Positions 57,187 through 64,000 of a stretch of DNA of 64,000 nt are shown in pieces (positions within the stretch are counted from its first letter, which is position 1; each line of letters begins with the position of its first letter). The stretch covers positions 172,952-236,951 of the forward strand of contig SHND01000024.1 in NCBI GenBank assembly GCA_004295045.1. The letters run 5' to 3'. The DNA comes from Chloroflexota bacterium (GTDB taxonomy: Bacteria; Chloroflexota; Anaerolineae; UBA4142; SHND01). The notes beneath the pieces were generated by a model, which saw only the letters and a list, made by a program, of their open reading frames with translations, did not search any database and had not been told where the DNA came from. Position numbers and translations under genes: made by a program.

Positions 57187-57794
57187 CAGAACATCTCCGT
57201 AAAAGCAAGTTGCTGCGCGTTGACTTGATCGAAGACGATGGGCGAGGGCTGCCAATACGCGTGGACGGCATGTTTGACGAGTTCCATCAAGTGGGCGCGT
57301 CCGCCCAATTTCGGCAATGCCATTGAAAGCAAAATCGGTAATCCGTCCGCAGCAACGATTTTGAGATGCGTTAAAATTTGTATCAAAAGGCGGATGGCTT
57401 CGCTCTCTTTTACATCTTCATCGTAGAACGTTTCGAGCAAACCAATCACATAGAGCGCATCGTACGCGTCTTGATTCTGCGCGTAGAGGGACAAAACGCG
57501 GTGCTGTAATTGGTAGCAGGTCAGCGGGCGCGACAGTTCAATGCAGGACAAGAGCGCGGCGGGGTCAAAGCCATGCGCGCGCGCGAGACGCGCCAAACGA
57601 TACGCGTCGAAATGATTGTCGCCGATGACCAGCGCCAAGTGTTCGCCGCGTGCGGCGCGGATGCACAGGGATTGCAGAATGAGCGAGTGGGTTGACTTGC
57701 TGTCACCGCACAGCGCGATGATTTTTTGGGAAAGCGGAATGTGCGCGGGGTCGGGGTGCGCGAGGGATTTTGTAAGAGTAATCGGAACAGACAC
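57186..57794 (-). CDS. RecA/RadB-like ATPase homologue, apparently inactivated
   Basis: A 202-residue protein with the RecA core fold. The P-loop reads ALCGDSKS (residues 27-34), where the usual second glycine is S32 while K33-S34 remain. Walker B reads LYVIGLLETFYDED, with G118 where the Asp should be. The stretch TFYDED recalls XRCC2/RAD51C-type paralogues. It probably does not hydrolyse ATP efficiently and may instead dock the polymerase, as ImuA does for ImuB. It heads the cassette. A GCAC-N4-GTTC site (57807-57818), one base off GAAC-N4-GTTC, lies 13 bp upstream. Confidence 0.75.
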   Translation of the reverse strand: MSVPITLTKSLAHPDPAHIPLSQKIIALCGDSKSTHSLILQSLCIRAARGEHLALVIGDNHFDAYRLARLARAHGFDPAALLSCIELSRPLTCYQLQHRVLSLYAQNQDAYDALYVIGLLETFYDEDVKESEAIRLLIQILTHLKIVAADGLPILLSMALPKLGGRAHLMELVKHAVHAYWQPSPIVFDQVNAQQLAFTEMF

Positions 57795-57806
57795 AGCAAT
57801 CTTATA

Positions 57807-57818
57807 GCACGTCTGTTC
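57807..57818. promoter_or_regulatory. Imperfect SOS-box-like site upstream of the cassette
   Basis: GCACGTCTGTTC differs by one base from the palindrome GAAC-N4-GTTC seen perfectly at 58250-58261. It is 13 bp upstream of the RecA-like start, so a repressor there would block transcription. Confidence 0.4.
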
Positions 57819-57913
57819 TATAAATTAAATGGGTCAATGTCCCATCTTTTACCCTGCGCTGCAAAAATGGAGCTTTGTACTAGGTAATTGTCCCGGCTCG
57901 ATTGAGGGTACGC

Positions 57914-58207
57914 CTATTTCCCATCCTCAACATCTTTCAATACATATTTGATTTCATGTCGCGAGCTGATGCCAAGTTTGGAATATACGCGCGAGAGATG
58001 ATTGCGGACTGTTTTCTCGGAGAGGACGAGTCTGGCAGCAATTTCAGCATCGCTCAGCCGCTGTGCGGCAAGACGCGCGATCTGTTGTTCGCGTGCGGTG
58101 AGTTTCCGCCACAAACTTTTTGCGTCGCCCATAGGATTCATCATGGATGGATGGAATTGGATGGTGAAAAAGTTACGGCGGCTTGGCGTGCGTCCATCTT
58201 TGCTCAT
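57914..58207 (-). CDS. LuxR/GerE-type helix-turn-helix protein
   Basis: A 97-residue DNA-binding protein without a receiver. The HTH is LTAREQQIARLAAQRLSDAEIAARLVLSEKTVRNHLSRVYSKLGISSR (residues ~36-83), canonical for NarL/LuxR proteins. The N-terminus (about 30 residues) is basic and unfamiliar. It is on the same strand as the PolB2-like cassette, 119 bp upstream of it. The perfect GAAC-N4-GTTC palindrome is 41 bp upstream of its ATG. It could be a cassette-linked regulator. Confidence 0.8.
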   Translation of the reverse strand: MSKDGRTPSRRNFFTIQFHPSMMNPMGDAKSLWRKLTAREQQIARLAAQRLSDAEIAARLVLSEKTVRNHLSRVYSKLGISSRHEIKYVLKDVEDGK

Positions 58208-58247
58208 CGTGTCATCCTAACCGTCAAGGCATCAAAAAAAGAAAAAT

Positions 58248-58263
58248 CAGAACAGTTGTTCTG
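58248..58263. promoter_or_regulatory. Perfect palindrome CAGAACAGTTGTTCTG (LexA-box-like)
   Basis: A 16-bp perfect palindrome with GAAC-N4-GTTC at its core, the form of LexA boxes in Gram-positive-like bacteria. It is 41 bp from the HTH gene start and 121 bp from surE. A half-site repeat (TTCTGTAAG) recurs at 58321-58329. The 58208-58383 gap otherwise shows no gene. Confidence 0.6.
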
Positions 58264-58383
58264 TAAGGATTATAGCATTGTTGCTGTCTCGCCCATCCTT
58301 AAAAATTTTTCCCGTAATCGTTCTGTAAGAGATCGCAGCGTTGTTGCGCCAATACTGTGATTAAATTACAATCCAAAGCACAT

Positions 58384-59193
58384 ATGGCAAAACCTCTGAT
58401 CGTGATAACGAATGACGACGGCGTGAAATCGCCGGGACTGCTCGCCGCCGCTCACGCGCTGCGCGGGCTGGGCGAACTCATCGTCGTCGCTCCGCGCGCG
58501 CAGCAATCATCTTCGGGACGCGCGTTTTATGGGGGCAAACGCCCCGCGTTGAAATCGGTAGTGCGCATCGGACGCCAGCAAATTCGTACCATCGCGGTCG
58601 ATGCGTCGCCGGCTGTAGTCATGCGTTACGCGTTACTGCTCGGTGTGCCGCGCAAACCAGCCCTCGTGGTCAGCGGCATCAACTATGGCGAAAATTTGGG
58701 CAGCGGCTTGACAATCAGCGGCACGGTCGGCGCCGCATTGGAAGCCGCCGCCGACGGGGTTCCCGCCATCGCCGTATCACTCGAAACCGCAAAAGAATTT
58801 CACACCACACACAGCGACGCAATTGATTTTTCCATCGCCGCGTATTGGACGCGCTGGATGGCGGAGCGGATTCTTGCGCACGGCCTTCCCACGCCCGCCT
58901 CCTTGATGAACATGAATGTGCCGAGTACGGCGACAAAGGGAACGGCGTGGCGTTTGACGCGCGCGTCGCAGCAAGCCTATTTCCAGTCGCTTGTCGCAAA
59001 TGGGAAATTCGTCGGCTATGATGTTGTGATCAATGATGCATCGTTAGAAAAAGATTCAGATATTTACGCGGTGCGCGTAGACCAAGTTGTTTCCGTCACA
59101 CCGTTGACCTACGACTTGACCGCGCGGGTGGATTTCAAAGCATTTGCGAAAACTTTAACCCAGAGACTCGATGGCAAACCACAAAGAAATTGA
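58384..59193 (+). CDS. surE: SurE-like 5'/3'-nucleotidase
   Basis: SurE dephosphorylates nucleoside monophosphates. ITNDDGVKSPGL (near residue 7) carries the metal-binding DD and N. VVAPRAQQSSSGRA follows, and VSGINYGENLGSGLTISGTVGAALEA is the family core. Length ~270 matches (~250). The start is the ATG at 58384, since the fold begins at once. Its last 23 bp overlap the NUDIX gene, so both are co-translated; both deal with nucleotides, which suggests pool cleaning. Confidence 0.95.
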   Translation: MAKPLIVITNDDGVKSPGLLAAAHALRGLGELIVVAPRAQQSSSGRAFYGGKRPALKSVVRIGRQQIRTIAVDASPAVVMRYALLLGVPRKPALVVSGINYGENLGSGLTISGTVGAALEAAADGVPAIAVSLETAKEFHTTHSDAIDFSIAAYWTRWMAERILAHGLPTPASLMNMNVPSTATKGTAWRLTRASQQAYFQSLVANGKFVGYDVVINDASLEKDSDIYAVRVDQVVSVTPLTYDLTARVDFKAFAKTLTQRLDGKPQRN

Positions 59194-59761
59194 AAAACTG
59201 ATCAAGCGTTTTGGAAATTTTGAACGCCGCACGTTGGAATACAAAGATTTGTCGCCGGGCTTTGGTGAATGGATAAAAAAGTTGACGCGGCGGCGCGGCG
59301 AAATCGTGCTGGTCGTGCCGCGCGGTGAGGGACGCGTGCTGCTTCACACCAAGCCGCATTATCCTGAAGAGGTGTATCGCTTGCCAACCGGCGGGATTCA
59401 TCGCGGCGAGAATGTGATAGATGCGGCAAAACGCGAAGTGTACGAAGAAATTGGTTTCAAGCCCAAAGCCCTGTATCTGCTTGGTCTACTGGAGAATGTG
59501 TTTTGGGTGGATGACGAGCAGTACGTCTATCCCTCGTTTATTATTCAAACGCAAGAATTTACGCGCAAACCCAAACCGACAGACCTCGACGAATTGATTT
59601 CGGGCTTTCGCGATGCCGATCAACCAGAGCTGCGCGCTGTGGCGCTGCATTTGGCGAGTCTGCCGGGCATCTGGCGAGAATGGGGACGCTTCCGCGCCGC
59701 ACCGCACCTCTGGCTGGCGGAACGGATGGAATGGGAAAAATTGCGCGCCGCCAATTTTTAA
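59171..59761 (+). CDS. NUDIX hydrolase
   Basis: A 196-residue pyrophosphohydrolase. The NUDIX box GGIHRGENVIDAAKREVYEEIGF (residues ~76-98) has the full G-x5-E-x7-REVYEEIG pattern, so it should be active. Residues before it form a basic start region, and the tail is charged. The substrate (NDP-sugar, ADP-ribose or similar) is unknown. It overlaps surE by 23 bp. It ends 4 bp before the convergent CorC/HlyC gene. Confidence 0.92.
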   Translation: MANHKEIEKLIKRFGNFERRTLEYKDLSPGFGEWIKKLTRRRGEIVLVVPRGEGRVLLHTKPHYPEEVYRLPTGGIHRGENVIDAAKREVYEEIGFKPKALYLLGLLENVFWVDDEQYVYPSFIIQTQEFTRKPKPTDLDELISGFRDADQPELRAVALHLASLPGIWREWGRFRAAPHLWLAERMEWEKLRAANF

Positions 59762-59765
59762 CGCG

Positions 59766-61100
59766 TCATCCCTTTTTGTCTCCCGGGCGCGCGAGCAAAA
59801 CCTTTTTTATTTTCGGTCCTTGCATCTTGGCGACAGTGAGCTTGAGATTTCCGATGTGAGTGGAATCGCCTTCTTTCGGCACGCGTCCCATCCGCGTCAA
59901 GATGAGTCCCGCCAGCGTTTCATAATCATCCGATTCGGGCAGTTCGATCCCCAGCTGCGCGTTCACCTCATCCACGCTCATCATCGCATCCGCCTCGATC
60001 CGTCCATCCTCCGTGCGGCGCAGCGCCGCTGTATTCGCCGCGAGTTCGTCGCTGACACTGCCGACCACTTCCTCGATTAGTTCTTCGATCGTCACCATGC
60101 CAGCCGTGCCGCCGTACTCGTCCAACACAATCGCCATCTGCGCTTTGGCGCGCTGCATTTCGTTAAAGAGTTCGCCAATCGCTTTGGATTCGGGCACGTA
60201 GAGCGGCGTGCGCATTAGGTCTTTGATTGGAATTTCGCGCGCCGCGCGGTTTTTTGCCATGACGCGCAAAATATCCTTAACCCAGACAAAGCCGACAACA
60301 TTGTCTAAATTCGCATGATAGACCGGGAAACGGCTGTGACTCACTTCGGAAAAGAGATCGAGAAAATCTTGAACCGTCGCGGTGTCTTCGACCGCGCGCA
60401 TCGCAGTACGCGGAACCATCACTTCACCCACCTGCGTATCTGCGAATTCAAACGCGCGTTCCGCGAATTCGCGTTCCACCGGTTCCAATTCGCCGCTGGC
60501 GGTACTCGCGCTGACGAGCATTTTTAATTCTTCGACCGAATGGACCAGTTGATGTCCCGTCGGACGATTCAGCCCCACCAACTTGAGCAACCCGTTGCCC
60601 GCGCCATTCAATGCCCAAATCGCCGGACGAAAGATATTTTCAAATACAATCATCGGGCGCGCGACAACGAGCGCGGATTGTTCGGGATACCCCAACGCGA
60701 CAGATTTCGGCGCGAGTTCGCCGATGACAACATGCAGAAACGTGATAATGGAAAAGGCGATGATGGTGGAAATGATCGCCGACGTGGCGTGCGATACAAA
60801 TGATTCGGGCAGCAGCCCAAAGAGCGGCTCGATCAAATGCGCGATCGCCGGCTCGCCAATCCAACCGAGCGCCAGCGACGCAATCGTGATCCCCAACTGT
60901 GTCGCTGCGATAAAACGGTCGGGGTCGTGAATCACATGCTTGACGGTGTGCGCGCTGGCGTTCCCCTGCGCGACCAATTCTTCGATGCGCGTTCTGCGAA
61001 CGCTCACCAGCGCGAATTCGGCGGCAACGAAAAAAGCATTCGCTAAAATCAGAAGCGCGGCGACTCCGAGAAAGAGAAAATCTATGGCAGTTTGATTCAT
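59766..61100 (-). CDS. CNNM/CorC-HlyC family membrane protein
   Basis: A 444-residue protein with the three-part layout of the hemolysin C/CorC family. An N-terminal DUF21 (CNNM) membrane domain of three to four helices (1-200) has ALVSVRRTRIEELVAQG. A CBS pair (about 210-330) begins at VMVPRTAMRAVED and contains HSRFPVYHANLDNVVGFVWVKD. A CorC_HlyC domain (about 355-440) ends the protein. It may export magnesium or act in ion homeostasis. It is convergent with the NUDIX gene with a 4-bp gap. Confidence 0.92.
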   Translation of the reverse strand: MNQTAIDFLFLGVAALLILANAFFVAAEFALVSVRRTRIEELVAQGNASAHTVKHVIHDPDRFIAATQLGITIASLALGWIGEPAIAHLIEPLFGLLPESFVSHATSAIISTIIAFSIITFLHVVIGELAPKSVALGYPEQSALVVARPMIVFENIFRPAIWALNGAGNGLLKLVGLNRPTGHQLVHSVEELKMLVSASTASGELEPVEREFAERAFEFADTQVGEVMVPRTAMRAVEDTATVQDFLDLFSEVSHSRFPVYHANLDNVVGFVWVKDILRVMAKNRAAREIPIKDLMRTPLYVPESKAIGELFNEMQRAKAQMAIVLDEYGGTAGMVTIEELIEEVVGSVSDELAANTAALRRTEDGRIEADAMMSVDEVNAQLGIELPESDDYETLAGLILTRMGRVPKEGDSTHIGNLKLTVAKMQGPKIKKVLLARPGDKKG

Positions 61101-61228
61101 AACGGAAAAAAGCGTATTGCCTCAATTGTCGAGATAATTACGCTTGTGTTTTGCGCGCAATGAGGATGATTGCGCGAATCGAAAACATCAATTTGCTATT
61201 TTCGATTGAGAATGAAATCCGGCGGATC

Positions 61229-62011
61229 TCAAGAACCTGCGGTTTTTTTCCTGCTCACGATGACAACTTCGTGCAACGTGAAATAAAGTTTTTCACCCTC
61301 GCTGCGCGGCTTGAGCCACGCGGCGACGGGTTCTGGCACATTCGCCATCCATTGCCGCAGTTTTGTTTTCAGTTCGTCACTCGCGCCCATGCGGTCTGCC
61401 CACGGGTCGAATTCCATTTCCTTTTCCAATTCTTCAGTGTGTTCCACTGTAACCCCCGCGTCAGCGAACATTCCCTTTAAGCGTGCGGTGGGAAATTCCC
61501 AATGATGTGAGGGGTCGCGCAGCTGCTCCCAGTGGTTAATGTGACCGGCGGTTACCTTGTCGGGCGGAACGATATTGTCCGTGAAACCGATCAAGCCGCC
61601 GGGTTTGCAAACACGCACCATTTCGACAATGGCTTGGCGCGCATCGGTATAGTGATGCAGCGCGATGCGATTCGTCACCAAATCAAATGTGTTATCCTCG
61701 AACGGCAGCGCGTGCGCGTCGGCGGGTTCGAATTCGATATTGGTGATGCCGCGCTCATTCGCAAGACGGCGCGCGGTTTCGAGCATTTGCGGCGTGAGGT
61801 CAACGGCGACAACGTGCGCGACGAGCGGCGCGAATTTCAAGGCGGTGTGTCCCGCACCGGTCGAAACATCGAGCATGTTCCAGGTTGGTTGTGGATGTGT
61901 GAGTTCAACGAGGCGCGCGAGACTTTCACCTTGCGCGTGAACTGCGCTGGTCGCGTACTTGTCGGCATGCGCGCCGAATTGTGCTTGAATCTGTTTTGTA
62001 GAATCATTCAT
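61229..62011 (-). CDS. Class I SAM-dependent methyltransferase (UbiE-like)
   Basis: About 260 residues. The core motif I is LDVSTGAGHTALKFAPLV (near residue 47), the acidic residue ends VVAVDLT, and FDLVTNRIALHHYTDARQAI is motif IV. IGFTDNIVPP is typical of small-molecule methyltransferases related to UbiE. I chose the ATG at 62011 because the preceding 58 residues of the longer frame have no fold and would translate the intergenic region. The target is unknown. The 62012-62277 gap upstream is short (266 bp). Confidence 0.82.
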   Translation of the reverse strand: MNDSTKQIQAQFGAHADKYATSAVHAQGESLARLVELTHPQPTWNMLDVSTGAGHTALKFAPLVAHVVAVDLTPQMLETARRLANERGITNIEFEPADAHALPFEDNTFDLVTNRIALHHYTDARQAIVEMVRVCKPGGLIGFTDNIVPPDKVTAGHINHWEQLRDPSHHWEFPTARLKGMFADAGVTVEHTEELEKEMEFDPWADRMGASDELKTKLRQWMANVPEPVAAWLKPRSEGEKLYFTLHEVVIVSRKKTAGS

Positions 62012-62061
62012 TTTGGGGATATTCCTATTGATGATGTGGTGATGCTTGCATACATTCCTTT

Positions 62062-62277
62062 TTAAGATTTTATCACCTTTTCCAACAAATCCTTGCAGGT
62101 AAGAATCGCAGCCCGGATTGATGCCGCATTCGGGGGCTTGATGCTGAGAGGATTTAGAAAACGCGGATTCTCGCGAAAAAAACATTCGCGTTCCTCCGCG
62201 TCACCAAGCGTCCGATAGATTTTGGTTGCGGCTGGATGCCGCGCGATGCTACCGCAAACGAAATGGGAATTTGATTT
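62062..62277 (-). pseudogene. Open, startless frame in frame with the response regulator stop
   Basis: After the response regulator TGA (62278-62280) the same frame stays open for 72 codons, to the TAA at 62062-62064. It reads like protein (LGDAEERECFFRENPRFLN, IRAAILTCKDLLEKVIKS), but has no usable start codon. It could be a gene remnant or chance. I do not recognise it. Confidence 0.3.
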
Positions 62278-62937
62278 TCATCTTGTGTCTGCGCGTCCCA
62301 TCCCCGCCTCCAGCGCCATCAACATCAACTTGGCGCGGTCAGTGGCATGGAGTTTGAGCAGCACATTCGAAATGTAATTGCTCACCGTCTTGCTGCTGAG
62401 GTTCAACGTCGTCGCAATTTCGGCGTTCGTTTTGCCCTGCGCGATGAGTTCTAAAATTTCGCGTTCACGCGCGGTGAGCTCGTCAAAGCTTTCTTTCGGC
62501 GCGTTCGGCTGCGGCGCATTGAGATAGCCCAACACTTTTTGCGCGATGCCCGGGCTAAAGATGGCGCCGCCGTTTGCGACCGTGCGAATCGCCCGCAGCA
62601 ATTCATCTTGCTCTGTATTTTTGAGCAGATACCCGCTCGCGCCGGCGCGAATCACCGGGAACACTAACGTATCATCATCAAAGACGGTGAGGACCAAAAT
62701 GCGAATGTGAGGACTGGTGCGATGGATGCGACGCGTCGCTTCAATGCCGTTGATGCCCGGCATACGCACGTCCATCAAAATCACGTCCGGTTGCAGCGAC
62801 GCCGCCAACTCGACGACTTCTGCGCCATCGCGTGCTTCGCCGATAACCTGCATATCTTGATGCTCTGCCAGCATCGTTTGCAAGCCGCTGCGCGTGATGG
62901 TCTGGTCATCGGCAATGAGAATACGTATCGAGTCCAT
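62278..62937 (-). CDS. NarL/FixJ-type response regulator
   Basis: A 219-residue response regulator. The receiver has ILIADDQTITRSG and the phospho-accepting Asp in PDVILMDVRMPG (about D55), plus the Lys in GYLLKNT. The C-terminal GerE HTH is LTAREREILELIAQGKTNAEIATTLNLSSKTVSNYISNVLLKL. The start is the ATG at 62937, directly before the receiver. The partner kinase ends 5 bp upstream, so the pair is co-transcribed. The signal is unknown. Confidence 0.94.
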   Translation of the reverse strand: MDSIRILIADDQTITRSGLQTMLAEHQDMQVIGEARDGAEVVELAASLQPDVILMDVRMPGINGIEATRRIHRTSPHIRILVLTVFDDDTLVFPVIRAGASGYLLKNTEQDELLRAIRTVANGGAIFSPGIAQKVLGYLNAPQPNAPKESFDELTAREREILELIAQGKTNAEIATTLNLSSKTVSNYISNVLLKLHATDRAKLMLMALEAGMGRADTR

Positions 62938-62942
62938 AAAAT

Positions 62943-64000
62943 TTATTCCACTTGGAGAGTGAACGGAATTTGCGCGCGCACCGCCGTTCCGCCGCCGCGA
63001 TTTTGCAGAATATGACACGCGCCTCCGACTTCGGCGGCGCGCGCCCGCATTGAAAGCAGCCCCAATCCATGCGCCGCCGTTGGCGCAATTCCGCGTCCAT
63101 CATCCACAATCTCCAATTCCAAAATACGCTTGTTTGAGCTTGAATCCGTTGGCGCTACGCGCAAACGAATGTGGCAGACCTTTGCCCGCGCATGTTTGTC
63201 CACGTTGGTTATGGCTTCCAGCGCGATATAGTACGCCGCCGTTTCAATCTCGGCGGGCAGCGGCGGCAGCGTTTCGGGCGCGTCCACCAAAATTCGCAAG
63301 CTGGGATAGCCGTGCGCGCGTTCGCGCAATGCGTCGCTCAATCCCAAAACCTCCAACTCGGGCGGATAAAGTTGGTGCGAGAGATTACGCACCTGCGTTG
63401 TTATGGCGACGAGTTGTTGTTTGAGGTTGGCAAGAAACTCGCCCGAAATTTGCGCGAAAGCTTCGGGCGGCTTGGGCGTCGCGTTTTCGATTTGCCGCGT
63501 CAACGCGACGAGTTGATGTCCCACGCCATCATGCAAGTCACTCCCCAGTTGGCGCCGCGCCTCACCTCGTTCTGTGACAATGCGTAAACGCGCTTGTTCC
63601 AAATCATTCGTCAACGCCGCCGTGCGCGCGACGATACTGATTTGACGCGCGAGGTCGCGTAACAATCTTTCATCCGCCGCGCTGAGCGTTTCGCCCGGCG
63701 CGCGCGGCGCCGCAATCAATTCCCCAATCGGTTCGCCCGCGTGAATGAGCGGAAAGCGATTCACCGTTTTCGGAGCTGTGCCATGCGCCGCAACCGTTTG
63801 CAAATTTCCATCTTGTTCCAGCGCAATCGCCACATACGGCAGTTTCAACGCGGCGGCTACAGTTTCCACCGTCTGCGTCAATGCGGAAGCTGGCTCGATC
63901 GCGTTTTCGAGCTGCGCGCCGAGACGCGTCAGCACGCGATATGGGTCATCGCGTTCGCCGTACATGAGCCGATTGACGCCGCGCTGCAAGCGTTCGCGCA
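62943..64000 (-). CDS. NarX-type sensor histidine kinase, cut by the window end
   Basis: The frame runs off the right edge, so the N-terminal sensor part is missing. What is present starts at a linker (RLQRGVNRLMYGERDDPY), then a GAF-like domain, then HisKA_3 with QLGSDLHDGVGHQLVAL (phospho-accepting His). The HATPase has NVDKHA (N box), VDDGRGI (G1) and GHGLGLLSMRARA (G2). It ends 5 bp before the response regulator. In these kinases an N-terminal membrane sensor is usual, and this would lie outside the window. Confidence 0.92.
   Translation of the reverse strand, partial: RERLQRGVNRLMYGERDDPYRVLTRLGAQLENAIEPASALTQTVETVAAALKLPYVAIALEQDGNLQTVAAHGTAPKTVNRFPLIHAGEPIGELIAAPRAPGETLSAADERLLRDLARQISIVARTAALTNDLEQARLRIVTERGEARRQLGSDLHDGVGHQLVALTRQIENATPKPPEAFAQISGEFLANLKQQLVAITTQVRNLSHQLYPPELEVLGLSDALRERAHGYPSLRILVDAPETLPPLPAEIETAAYYIALEAITNVDKHARAKVCHIRLRVAPTDSSSNKRILELEIVDDGRGIAPTAAHGLGLLSMRARAAEVGGACHILQNRGGGTAVRAQIPFTLQVE

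Noticed and set aside
57186..57794. RecA-like protein as an active RadA or RecA
   Set aside because: Walker B lacks the Asp and the P-loop glycine is changed. It is also too short for a full recombinase.

Overview
The window looks like a chromosomal segment of a Chloroflexota bacterium, probably of the Anaerolineae. The inference rests on gene content: a bacterial family B polymerase cassette, mevalonate kinase, a tandem glutamate dehydrogenase pair, a Val T-box, TTGACA/TATAAT promoters, many genes starting 7-9 nt after a -10 box, and intergenic hairpins built from short near-repeats. No rRNA or marker tree was available, so phylum is moderately supported and class is weaker. Most of the window is core genome. 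The only clear accessory island is 29.6-34.2 kb. Both ends cut a gene (an EamA transporter on the left, a sensor kinase on the right).

Layout. 0-11 kb: EamA permease, membrane protein, prepilin peptidase, J-domain/B-box membrane protein, recN, mevalonate kinase, nucleotidyltransferase, mutS, esterase, methyltransferase. 11-19 kb: coiled-coil protein, selB, amidase, an atypical HhH-GPD glycosylase-like gene, DUF1461 protein and a membrane spermidine-synthase-like protein. 19-24 kb: dnaX, ybaB, a CHAD protein, recR, zinc-ribbon protein, lipoprotein. 24.6-29.6 kb: rsmI-like gene, sugar nucleotidyltransferase, small protein, aminotransferase, sugar isomerase and Gfo/Idh oxidoreductase on one strand. 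29.6-34.2 kb: a two-gene restriction-modification system with the nuclease fused to the methyltransferase, then a UPF0175/DUF3368 toxin-antitoxin pair whose toxin is frameshifted. 34.2-39 kb: gatB, two glutamate dehydrogenase paralogues, three tRNAs. 39-45 kb: methyltransferase, rsmD, valS and a membrane protein behind a Val-specific T-box, then tRNA-Leu. 45-54 kb: DsbA-like protein, L-2-hydroxyglutarate oxidase, flavin reductase, M1 peptidase, acyl-ACP thioesterase, cold-shock protein, TPR protein and a degenerate REC-GAF-GGDEF protein. 54-58.3 kb: a compact operon with a RecA-like protein lacking ATPase residues, a small helical protein and a PolB2-like DNA polymerase, preceded by a LuxR-type regulator and a GAAC-N4-GTTC palindrome resembling an SOS box. 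58.4-64 kb: surE, NUDIX, CorC/HlyC protein, methyltransferase, and a NarL-type two-component system.

The observations most worth following are: (1) the putative SOS-linked PolB2/RecA-like cassette, which looks like a family B analogue of a translesion mutasome; (2) the second glutamate dehydrogenase, which has lost four active-site residues next to an intact paralogue; (3) a family of hairpins whose arms are tandem short units, each locus using its own unit, found between genes, in-frame inside mutS, in the C-terminal codons of rsmD and inside the T-box leader; (4) the T-box operon; and (5) short mobile-looking palindromes, one with an 11-bp flanking direct repeat. All functional calls come from reading motifs. 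No database search was run.
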